DNA of 64,000 bases from Jaapia argillacea MUCL 33604 (Eukaryota; Basidiomycota; Agaricomycetes; Jaapiales; Jaapiaceae). The position numbers were made by a program, and so were the translations under genes. Below the pieces are notes generated by a model. That model made no database searches. It worked only from the letters and a program-made list of their open reading frames with translations, and was not told the DNA's origin. The stretch covers positions 967,406 to 1,031,405 of the forward strand of contig KL197710.1 in the NCBI GenBank assembly GCA_000697665.1. The letters are read 5' to 3'. Of this stretch, positions 33,617 through 44,367 are shown piece by piece (the stretch's first letter is position 1; each line of letters opens with the position of its first letter).

Positions 33617-33623
33617 CTATAAA
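33617..33623 (+). promoter_or_regulatory. TATA-like box close to the upstream start of pyrophosphatase
   Basis: TATAAAT lies 28 bp before ATG 33645 and about 100 bp before ATG 33717. Depending on where transcription starts, mRNAs may include or omit the first ATG. Confidence 0.4.
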
Positions 33624-33644
33624 TTCCCTGCCCTATTGCCTGGC

Positions 33645-34953
33645 ATGCCCCGTCTGCCTTCCTCTGCCCTCAACCGTCTCGCTCAGCAGACGCGATACTT
33701 TTCTGCTTCCTCTACAATGGCCACCCGTAAGTCCCCCCACTTCCCGCTGCATCATCAGCTCATCGTCGCGTGCAGAATATGGTACCCGCCTCATCGGGGC
33801 TGCCAACACCCTTGGTAAGTTTTAACCAACCGGAAGCTCATTTTATCATCTTTATCGACATTCCGGTGAATATCAGAGCATCGCGTCTACATCGAGCAGA
33901 ATGGACAGGTCGTTTCGCCCTTCCATGACATCCCGTTGTTCGCCGACCAGAGCAATGGCATCCTCAACATGATCGTTGAGGTCCCTCGCTGGACTAACGC
34001 GAAGATGGAGATCTCCAAGGAGGAGAATTTTAATCCTATTAAGCAAGATATTAAGAAGGGTCGCTTGCGCTTCGTTCGCAACTGCTTCCCTCACCATGGC
34101 TACATTTGGAACTATGGTGCATTCCCTCAGGTTCGCGAAGTTCACGCTCTTTCCCTACAATCAACTCATTTCTGTTTTCCGGGTCATTTGTAGACCTGGG
34201 AAGACCCTTCGCAACAGCATGCTGAGACCAAGGCCAAGGGCGACAACGATCCCCTCGACGTCTGCGAGATCGGCGAACAAGTCGGCTACACCGGTCAGGT
34301 CAAGCAAGTCAAGGTCCTCGGTATCATGGCTCTCCTCGACGAGGGTGAAACCGACTGGAAGGTCATCGTCGTCGACATTCAGGACCCCCTTGCCTCCAAG
34401 CTCAACGATATTGAGGATGTTGAGAGGCACCTTCCCGGTTTGATCCGCGCAACCAATGAATGGTTCAGGTTAGTGTCCACCGGCCTCTCCGACTGCTGTT
34501 CGCCCAACTAAGCTTTATCGTCTGCTCGTCAGGATTTACAAGATCCCCGATGGCAAGCCCGAGAACACTTTCGCTTTCTCAGGAGAGGCCAAGAACAAGA
34601 AATATGCTACTGAGATCATCCATGAGTGCCACGAGGCCTGGCGTCGTTTGATTGTTGGAGAAAGCCCAGCGAAAACCCCGTCCTACGAGATTGCCATGTA
34701 TGCGCTCCGCTTTTTGCCCTCACGGGTCCAACTGATTTGCCCCATCTCTCAGCGTCAACTCCACTGTCCCGAACTCTCCCGCCTACGCCCGTCGGGGTGA
34801 TCCTGTTTTTGCCAGCATTCCCCCGGATTCCAGGAGGCCTCCCGCTCCCATCGATCCTTCCAGTCAGTACCCACCTTTTTTTTTTTGAATCAATTTCAAC
34901 TGACGACCCTCCCAGTTTCAAAATGGTTCTACATATCATCTGCCCAGGTTTAG
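33645..34953 (+). CDS. IPP1: Inorganic pyrophosphatase, family I, 320 aa (296 from second ATG)
   Basis: Hydrolyses pyrophosphate to phosphate, driving biosynthesis. Seven exons (33645-33726, 33776-33814, 33877-34130, 34194-34468, 34533-34697, 34753-34862, 34916-34953) sum to 963 bases. The core begins [20 protein letters not shown], includes [20 protein letters not shown] and [20 protein letters not shown], and holds the metal-binding signature [11 protein letters not shown]. It continues with [20 protein letters not shown] and [10 protein letters not shown] and ends [11 protein letters not shown]. From ATG 33717 (MATQYGTR) the protein matches cytosolic enzymes. From ATG 33645 it gains 24 residues ([20 protein letters not shown]) rich in Arg, Ser and Leu without acids, like a mitochondrial presequence. 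Confidence 0.96.
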
Positions 34954-35114
34954 GCGCCATAATCTTCATACTCTCGTACAATGCAGTTTCGACGAGTTGT
35001 TCGTTATCATCCGGTGGAAACTGCGAGAACCTCGTGATTCACGTTCAATGTTTAAACTAATGCTACAAAATCAACGGAAGGGGGACACCAGCAACAACAT
35101 CAATATTTCAATGG

Positions 35115-38100
35115 TCACCGTGTCGCCTTTTCAGATCCTGCATCTGCTTGCGCTGGAGGATATCGACAATATCGATCGGAGATGAAAGTAACAGTCCACG
35201 TTCCTGTAAAGTGACTTAGCGCGTGTCCCTCGAAGGGAGAAGGCGGCTTACCCTCCAGAGCAGAGTATATCGAGTACTCGTTAGTGGTCACACCGGATAC
35301 CGTATGCGTTTCGAGGACCCTACCAGGCTTCCCTCCCTTTCGAGTGCTGGGTTCCGCCCTCTGATATGTGAACGTAAAGGGGGGTTCACCGACCAGAGTG
35401 AACACGATTTCTGCTTGATCCCCTAAGGCAGAAACTGTGTGAATATCTAACAGATCCATAGGCCCAATGAACGAAACCATACCTTCGTGGATGTCCTGGA
35501 ACACCCTCTTCCCATGCCCGACCTGTGCAGATGGAAGGGAATGAACGGCATACCGTAGGTCCGTCACCGCGGTTTTGCACATCTGATTTTGGTGTGCGAT
35601 GGAGGTAACGACGAACTCTCCCGGTTGTTGTTGAACAATGGAGAATGGGGATACCTTTGCTTCTTGAGAGTATGATTTTGAATGGACACGATACCTAGGA
35701 TCGGAAGGAGGGTGAGAATTTGTTCATACATGCGGAATATATGCGCACCCTATGGTCCATGGAGGTGTTCCTTCTAGAGAAAACCTCGATGTTTCACCAA
35801 GGCAGAAGTAGTCACGACGATCAAATGGAATGATGGCTGCAGTCTCTGCAACGTCAACCCAGATCGACCGGGACAAGGGGTCGGGAATGGCTTGAGTGCA
35901 ATGGGATGAGTCTTGAACGGATTCAATCGTCACCAGGTGGGGACCAATAGACTTGAAAGTGTAGGAGGGGAGTTCCATTTTCCAGGACCGTCCAGGAACT
36001 TCGATTGCTTCCGTATGTACTTCGCTTGCAGCCAAATTCTTGACAGACAGTCGGAGCTGGAACGGAGGTTTGCCTTCGAGCATGATGAGGCCGTCAGAAG
36101 ACATTGGGTCTCGCGGAACCAAGGTATCACCAAGGCAGAATGTGATCCTATTTCTGTTCCTGAATTGTGCGGATGGGCGCATCATCACTTCCTGTTCGAA
36201 TAATAGACGTTCGGAACGAGGTATGATGGAGTTTTTGTGCTTCGCCAGAGGATATGCTGCGTCGCCGATCTGCTTGACTTCATAGTACATCCTTCCAGCA
36301 TCGGCAGTGTGTAATTGGAATCTAGTGCGGTGCTGAATGCTACTGAAGGTCGGCTGGTCCAAGAGCTTCATCCCACCCGCGTCGTTGTCTCGGGCCACAT
36401 TGTACATGATCTGGAAAGGAGGTCGACCTACCACCAACCACTTGTGAGACCCGTTCTCAACACAATGAGGACTGAAACGTACCTGTGAGCTCGAGGTCTG
36501 CATGATCATCCGTTCCTTCACAGATTGGAGGCAAAATGTAGGACCCGTTGTATGACTCGAATGTCGCCTGTATGTCCAAAGTCAGCTGAGCGTGTGGCCG
36601 GGGAATCCAATCAACTCGGTAAGTAGCTTCGTCAGCAATGACGGATCCGGGACATTGTGAGTCGGAAACCTGTGAGGTAAAACTGTTAGGGTGAGGAGGC
36701 AGAACATTGAACTTAACTCACCTGAAGGATCTCGTACACTCCTTTGGTTGTAACAGAGAGCTGGTCGTTGGGATTCGTCACAGTAACTCGCTGTGTAGAT
36801 TCGGGGTCGCCAACGAGTCCATATCTGATGCGCCAAGGCTAGAAACCGTGTCAGCGATCTCAGATCGTCAACGACAACTGACAAACGCACACCATCCCCA
36901 GTCAATCGCAGTGGAAGTTTGGCTGGTTCATGTTCCAAGACGGTAATATTCCGCTTGCCATCTTTGCCGTAGAATTTTGCAGTGGGCTAAGTGGCCATTT
37001 AGTCATAGTCACGAGAAACAGCGGAGAATGGGCGAACCTTAACCCTCCGAACATTGACTGAGATGCCCGGCACAGTAATAGAGCGCTTGCAGCCGGAGTT
37101 ATCTTCGACGCTCACTAGGACGTATCGATAGGACTCAGCGCAATGTCCGAATGATGAGCGAATTTGAACGCATACCGAGATCAATCTCAAAAGACCCGCC
37201 TTCTTTGTCAATAGCTTTCGGGATGGGTATCTCCAAAGTCTTTCGTGTCGTCACAATCTCGGGGAACTTGATGAATTCAGAAGTCGTCGGAGAGACGATC
37301 TGAACCTCAAGATTCCACGGCCCATTCCCCTGTGGCAAACAAAGTCGAGCGGAGAAGGTATCTCAAACAAGCGGGGCACTTACCCTAAATTCAACGTCGA
37401 CTGGAACTGTACTCCCGGAGCAGCTGCTGATCATCTTTTTACCTCGCCCAGCAGTCCCCGTTTGAGCGAAGTCGGCAGATGCCAGAGGGTGCACGATTTG
37501 GTCGATGCTAGGTCCCTTCAAATCGACCTTCTTATAGTTTGCGTCGCTCAACTGAAGGAAAGTGTAAACATAATGTCCACTTCTTTCTGGCTGGAGGGTG
37601 ATCTCTCCTCTCGATGTTTGGAACGTCTTTACGAGTTCACGCGCCGGCTCGTTGTCGCGTTGGGTCCGATAGTAGACTTGGAAGGGAGGAGTACCGTGGA
37701 TAACAAGTGAGGCCGATACACCAGTATCGCCAGAACTAAAATAGTCAAAATGGAAAACATAAACATTCACTACTATTCAAGAAAAGCAGAAAAGACAACT
37801 ATAATCTCACCATTCGTGGATTCGCTTCCACTCGATATCAGCACGAGGGAGAGGCATCTCTATGACTTTGCAGGTCTCGGGGTTTAGAACGTCACCGTCG
37901 CAGTACTTTCCCTTAACGCCCATGATGGTATACTCGCCAGGAGCATTCGCTCGTAGAGTCAAGTCCTTCTTATCCTTCTGGGTTTCCAACGACCGCGTCC
38001 AAGGGCGATAGCGCTTGTTCTTCGTAGCCTCATCAACGTCAAGCGGAGGTTGATACTTGATGGAGACGTCCCAAGGTGCATCAAGGGAATCTGCATCTTT

Positions 38101-39812
38101 GGTGGATATGAGGAGGGGCGCTTCGGAGCCGATCAACAACTTCGCTGGTTTTCCTGGCCCACAGTCTCGAAATGACACAGTTGGACGACGGAGGACAGTC
38201 AGGGATCGGGTGGTCCGAGAGTTAACAACAGAGGTAGTTGTGGCGTCGACGTCAGAGAGAGAACCTGAGCCCGCAATGACACCAGCTTTCCGTAAGACGT
38301 TATTGAGGTTCGAAGAGGGTAGCGTGCCAGCGCGAATGACGTTCCCGACTCCGTCGGTGACGGTCTCTAGCACATATGCGTGGCTACCCAGGGCATCCAA
38401 CGTGACAGAGAGGGGGACCTTTAGTTCTTGAGGAACATTCTTCCCCCCTCTCCGCTTCCATTGGTGCCCACTTTCGGCCATGTCGGCATTGTCGTCTGGG
38501 TTGGGATGGTGTTCTTCATGGTTGCCCTCGATGCCCTCGACCATGAAATACTCTCTCTTCCCATTGATCTCCTTGTACCATTTCAGACTCATAGGCGGAA
38601 CCCCAAAGATATTGATCTCAAAGTTGAGATCTTGATGGTCTCCGGCACAGCGTACGTTATCCCCTTGTACGACAGGATCTTCGACAAACTCCGCTCGAGG
38701 ACAGGGAACCACGGTGACATCGGAAGGGTAGGGTATGCGCGCTTCAACATTCGAAGAATCGTAGACATGGAGGAGGCGGAGGGTGCCTGGTTTACTCAGT
38801 TTGATATGGATCAATGACTGCGTTTTCTGCAAGGCGGAACCCGACGTCGAATCTTGGTCTTCGTGATCATACTCGTCGTAATCTTCATCATCCACTTCGT
38901 GTTTCGCGCCGGGGTACGCGCGAGTAAGCTTTAGCTCCTCCAATCTTGCATTTTCGATCGCTCTGAGCTCCTTCCCACTAAGCTCCAAGAACTCGACCTT
39001 CCCTCGTCCACCACCTTTGCCCTTCTCTCGATCTCCGTCAACATCATCGGTATAGCCCAGAGGAGTCAGTGAGTACTGGACACTCGACGGACTGGTGTTG
39101 TTCAATAAAATTGGGATAAGGACACTCGTTCCCGGGGTCGATAGGCAATACGTTTGGCCGTCTGGGTTAAGGTGGGCCGTACTGATAGGTGACATACGAA
39201 CGGTATGTTGGCCAAGAAGATGAGCGTCATAATCAGCGGTACTTGATATCAATCCAAGGGATATCATTGTGATGAGGTCAGAAAAGTAGAAGGGGCTGGG
39301 TGTGGCAACAACGTCTTGGCGTCCTTCGGAAGCTCATGCATTAGTCAGTGGATGCAGCTACAGACGACTTGCGCACCTAACAAGGACGATGGAAGGATAC
39401 TTCGAGTCCTGACCCCAGCTAAGTTCAAACTGATACCCCCGAATAGGATGCCGTCCATGAACCAGAAGGACGCGATTTGGAGTATCACGACAGCTTTGCT
39501 ATAGTTTAGTCGAGGAATACGCAGTCGCGACAGTATAGCAAGGTATGCTAAATCGACTGAAAGCCATTTTGCACTGTATGAAAAGGAGGCAGCTTCGTCG
39601 GAGGTGAAGAGGTATTGAACAAAGTCAAATAGTTTGATCGCCTACAGGCCACAACTTCGTTAGTGGAAATGTCAGTCTGATAGATATTCTGGGCTCACCT
39701 GACACAACAGACCTAAACTCAGATAGTAGAGTCTCTGAGAGGGGATATCCAAGTATTTTTCGGGGATGAAAGGCTGTGGTGTTGGCGGTGGGGGTGGCTT
39801 TGCGCCGGACAT
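35115..39812 (-). CDS. POM152: Nucleoporin POM152, 1361 aa
   Basis: Membrane ring protein of the nuclear pore complex. Twelve exons (39812-39699, 39641-39377, 39323-37811, 37735-37384, 37329-37176, 37114-37038, 36986-36891, 36838-36722, 36669-36483, 36427-35749, 35694-35252, 35203-35115) sum to 4086 bases without a stop. The Pro-rich start MSGAKPPPPPTPQPFIPEKY precedes three hydrophobic segments (RLYYLSLGLLCQAIKLFDFV; KWLSVDLAYLAILSRLRI; VVILQIASFWFMDGILFGGI), then GRQDVVATPSPF. The rest is luminal and made of repeated immunoglobulin-like domains with the recurring signature GxPPF or GxPPW. Examples are IHGTPPFQVYYRT, LTGRPPFQIMYN, LEGKPPFQLRL, LEGTPPWTIG and VGEPPFTFTY. The length matches yeast Pom152 (1337 aa). 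Antisense open frames up to 129 codons are shadows. Confidence 0.96.
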
Positions 39813-40204
39813 AATGCAGAAGTCAGGGATGAGATGTCAGATTACTATAGCGACATGCAGGTGGCGGCAGATATTGAATAATGCGGGAATAAATGTTGGT
39901 CGGTAGGCAAGTGCGTCAACAGCAGAGTGAAAGGAATTTGGTCAAGCGCGACGAACGCACGTGACGCAGTGCCGTGACAGTGACTGATCGAATGTGACGC
40001 TCGGTGTGGCAATGTCGGAGTTGACTTGGACAATCTTTTCACTCTTCACTTCTTCCACCGTCTTCAATCTGGCTGTCAAACACAGATGGCGTTTCCCGGT
40101 ATGCTGCTGCATGCTTTGCCCCGCCAACTTGCTGATCCAAATCCTCAGATTCTTCCGTAAATGACGGAGGCTCCTGGTCCCAGCTGTCGCAGTTGCCTCC
40201 AAAG
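39813..40204. promoter_or_regulatory. Divergent promoter region, POM152 / RNase III-like gene
   Basis: A 392-bp spacer lies between two genes pointing apart. Minus-strand frames inside it lack support. The exact 5' end of the plus gene is uncertain because an untranslated or very short first exon could lie here. Confidence 0.4.
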
Positions 40205-41803
40205 ATGAGGCAATCAGCTGGGGGAACGGCCTCCGGGAATCTTAAGCGCTCGTTGTCTATGTCAAATGGATCCATCCCTTCTTTACCAAAGCTCTCTGGC
40301 GACATTATCTTGGAAGTCTTCACCCACCGATCACTCAGATTCGAGGGTGCACCGCAAAATGAAGAATTTGGAGATAATGACCGCTTGGCCGAACTAGGAG
40401 AGCGTGTTTTGGTCGCAGCAGTCACCTTTTGCTTGTTCAGTAAAAGACCTATGTTGAGCGCAAACGAGATAATAGTATGTAGATTATTGTTGCTCCATGT
40501 AATCCAGCCTTCTCATCCCGTTCCTTGTTCCAGAGTCAAAGAGACTCGCTTCTGTCCGAGAACATGGACGGCTGGATTTCAAACTATCGGCTGAGGGAAA
40601 AGCTTCGCTGCTCTCATGATGCTCTGCCATCCATCAATAGTCCCAAGGTATGTCCGTGCCATCGTTCTTCGACTTGGATAACGGTTGCTGACTCGTACCA
40701 GGAAACTCGTCTCCTATTCACTTCATACGTCGGAGCGGTATTTGCACAGAGTGGTTTTCGCGTCGTACAGGATTGGATCAGTAGGCTTGTCGACCCTGAA
40801 TCTGATCCCCCTGCCCTGCCAGAGCCAGAGGTGCAAATGCCCCTCCCAATGCCGCCCAAGAGATTCAAGAGTGAATCTCTCTATGCTATGCCCATATCGC
40901 CTCCCCCAGCCCCCCCGCCGCCTGTCGCCGCTCCTCCCCCTCCCCCTCTCCCTCCCACTCCAGTGACCCCTATGCCATCCATCGTTCCCTCTGTCGGGAT
41001 GTCATACTTGCAGATATTCAATCAGACTGCCAATCAGCGTAGGGTAGCCGTCGATTACCCATCTGAATTCGCCGGCCCTCCCCATGCTGGAATGTGGAAC
41101 GTGAAATGTATCGGTATGTGACCCTTCCAAATGCTTCCGATACTACCCAGCTCAAATATATAACATCAATCAGTCAACGGAGTGGAGCGGGGTCGAGGAA
41201 CAGGCCAGAGCAAACAAATCGCGAAAGAGGAGGCCGCTCGACAAGCCTTCTATAGCATGGGATGGGCTCAATACCATCCAAACCTCAACGGATCACAACG
41301 ATTCTCGGATTCACCAGTTCCGTCTCCAATGAAAGTCGAACCCAACGAACCTGCAGTACCTCCACCCCCACCCCCATCTCATCCACCACCTCCGCAACCC
41401 TCACTCCCACCCCCTCCCCTTCCCAATCCTCTCGCCCCAGCGCAACCTAGCATGGCGTTTCTACCCCTCTTCAATCAGACTGCCAACCAACGTCGACATA
41501 CGGTCGACTACGTTGCTGAATTTGCAGGGCCGCCTCATGCTGGTAGTTGGCACGTACGGTGCATTGGTGGGAAAATTTTCCTCCCACATGATTAGTCGAG
41601 TTGCTGATGGGTCTCACGAACGTTATTCAACAGTTGATGGCATTGAAAAAGGCAAGGGGGTGGGAGTGAGCAAGCAAGTAGCCAAGGAAGATGCTGCCCG
41701 ACAAGCCTACTACACAATGGGCTGGGCACCACGTATGTTCTTCCGTCTCTCTTCGGCCCCCTCCTAACACGAACCGTCATTCATGAATTCAGGAAGCTAC
41801 TGA
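40205..41803 (+). CDS. RNase III-like domain with two dsRBDs, 432 aa
   Basis: Double-stranded RNA-binding protein, probably not a nuclease. Six exons (40205-40474, 40534-40647, 40702-41113, 41174-41566, 41634-41732, 41793-41803) sum to 1299 bases. The N-terminal part is RNase III-like: DIILEVFTHRSLRFEGAPQN, then NDRLAELGERVLVAAVT where the family has NERLEFLGDxVL, then NYRLREKLRC and LFTSYVGAVFAQSGF. One catalytic Glu is Ala and the signature Asp is Glu. Two dsRBDs follow, each preceded by a Pro-rich linker. Both start IFNQTANQRR or LFNQTANQRR, share EFAGPPHAGxW and end AKExAARQAxYxMGWA. Their near identity shows internal duplication. The layout resembles Agaricomycete proteins kin to mitochondrial mL44. 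Confidence 0.88.
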
Positions 41804-42520
41804 CTCACAAATAAAACCAATACCTCAAATCCAAGTTCATTTGACCTTCTTCAAACAATTCACAAAGTTGTGCCAATGCACTATCATTATTGCTGTGTTT
41901 CGTCCGCGTTGAGCAGGCCGAGAGGAATCGCTCCTGCCATGATGCTCCCCGCTGTGTGTCCGTCGATGACGTGAATGCGGAGCCTGGTGTTGGATGGCAG
42001 CATCTCGATGAATTTCATCCTTTTCCCGTTCATTCCCTTCTAGATGCATTTGCGTGGTGCGTACAACTTGGGCCCCAATAGCTTTGGTTGTACGCACTGC
42101 GTTTGTGCTGTTTCTTTCACCCTTCTTGATATGATGTTTTTCACCTTTGGGCCTTTTCTGTCTGCTTGCTTTATGCCGACGAAACACAGCGACCACGGTA
42201 GTCCATTGGCTTTTTTTTGTGAATTGTTTGGGGTTGGTCACCTTTTCCATTTCAGATTGTTGTCGTTCGCAAACGTAAGTCAAATAACGCTTCATGCCCC
42301 GTTCAATATTTTTAGGCTTGGACCTCATTCCTTTCAGCACTTAGTCAACCTGTGCGTTGTCGTCTGTTTGCTTAGCGTTCATCAATAACAGGACCCTCGC
42401 ATTTCCGGTCTATTACAGTCCTTTGAGTTACGACCCTCATGATTACGACCAACCCCTCCCGAGCTGTAATGATTCACGACACACACACGATGTATATAGG
42501 TAGATAACATGTCCACTCCT
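41804..42520. other. Convergent intergenic region with long unexplained minus frame
   Basis: A 167-codon minus frame (42340-41837) is Lys/Arg/His-rich and has no recognisable domain. A second minus frame inside it encodes LPSNTRLRIHVIDGHTAGSI followed by MAGAIPLGLLNADETQQ, preceded by a possible acceptor (TCTAG). Plus frames also overlap. No phase-consistent gene could be built, so coding remains open. Confidence 0.35.
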
Positions 42521-43257
42521 TTAGCTGCTTAAATACCAGAAAACGGCATACGCGCCAACCAAATACAGGAGAATCTTAAATTGAGGATCTAGGTTCCTCA
42601 GTCCAGCAGTTGCACCTTCGACGAGATCGGGTTTAGCTGGTGCACCACCTAAAGTTTGACCCTGGCCTGTGAAGGCACCTGTTGATGAGGACGACGATGA
42701 CGAATATTGTCTCAGACCTTCCTCCAGCGCGCTGATGGGGCAAACCGTGAGTAGGAGAAAGATGGGATCGTCAAAACTCACGCTTTGTTGGCTCCTCGTA
42801 CTTGATGTACTTTGGTTGTGCCTTTCAAGAAGATAAATGTCGGCCTGTGGATATAGGGAGTCATTCTAGGAGCAAAGAAACGGAACGACGGGATGCGACT
42901 TGCATGGCCGAGACACTATACAAGCTTGCGACATCCCTAGCAGCATCAACGTCGCATTTCAGAAAGTTGACGTTCTTGTACTGCTTTGACAGAGCTTCGA
43001 ACGTGGGGGCTATCATATGACAAGGCCCGCACCTTCAAATTCCGGTCGGGTCAGCTGAACCAGTTGACGAAGGGATGACGTGGAAGCCAAACCATGTTGC
43101 ATGGAAGTCAATGACCTGGTGTGGTGAAACCATTCAGCCCTTGGTCCACTGGAGACGCCGGGTCAGGTAGATGTGGCATACTGACAGAAAGTTTGTCCTT
43201 CGAGGTGCCCAGGATTCCGTTCAACTGAGAAACTGAGGTCAGGTGGGTAATCGACAT
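42521..43257 (-). CDS. Thioredoxin with C-terminal membrane anchor, 165 aa
   Basis: Disulfide reductase domain facing the cytosol on an internal membrane (inferred). Five exons (43257-43186, 43115-43093, 43032-42904, 42844-42782, 42731-42521) sum to 498 bases. The thioredoxin fold reads [36 protein letters not shown] (active Cys about 33 and 36) and KNVNFLKCDVDAARDVASLY. It continues with SVSAMPTFIFLKG (cis-Pro) and VHQVRGANKAALEEGLRQY. A Ser/Gly linker of about 40 residues follows. The protein ends in the hydrophobic tail FKILLYLVGAYAVFWYLSS, placed as in tail-anchored proteins. Intron 3 has a GC donor (GCAAGTCG), needed to keep AMPTF. It diverges from histone H4 by 260 bp. Confidence 0.93.
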
Positions 43258-43517
43258 CACTAGATGATAGTTCCTGGCGAGAAAAGATGTAGAGGTGGGC
43301 AGGTCCGCAGGAATACGAGTCAAGCCTTAGGCAGCGCACGCTGTGTTGCGAGCCGATGTGGGCTTCATTACGTGATCGCCAAATGCAGACAGCAGCGTCA
43401 AAGGAGCGCTAAACGACGTCCACCACAACGACCACCACTGTCACCGCATTCATCGGCCTCCGCATCTGAATTCCTCCCCACTTCCCAGCTCCCAAACACA
43501 CAATCACTTTATAACAG

Positions 43518-44073
<556 letters not shown>

Positions 44074-44367
44074 TTCTTCCGATAAACACTTGACTGCCTA
44101 TTTCTTGGATGTATTTTGTACCGTGCGTTGCTCTTCGTGTCCATGATTATTCCTCTCTATCTAAAGTTGAAGACTCGTGCAAAATGAGGGAATCTATGCG
44201 GGGATGTTCATGCGATTCTATGGATCCATGTGGGCGTTAAGGGAATACAAATCAAAACAAAACAATCTAAGGCAGTGGCTTTGAACGCTGAGTGAAGGTC
44301 CTGGGTGTGGTCGCAGGGCGGGGAGCTCAAGCAACCGTCGTGATCGGCAAACCTACTCAACAAGTGG

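Noticed and set aside
38057-38817. Antisense open frames of 124-129 codons
   Set aside because: They lie wholly inside POM152 exon 3, whose repeated Ig-like motifs explain the sequence.
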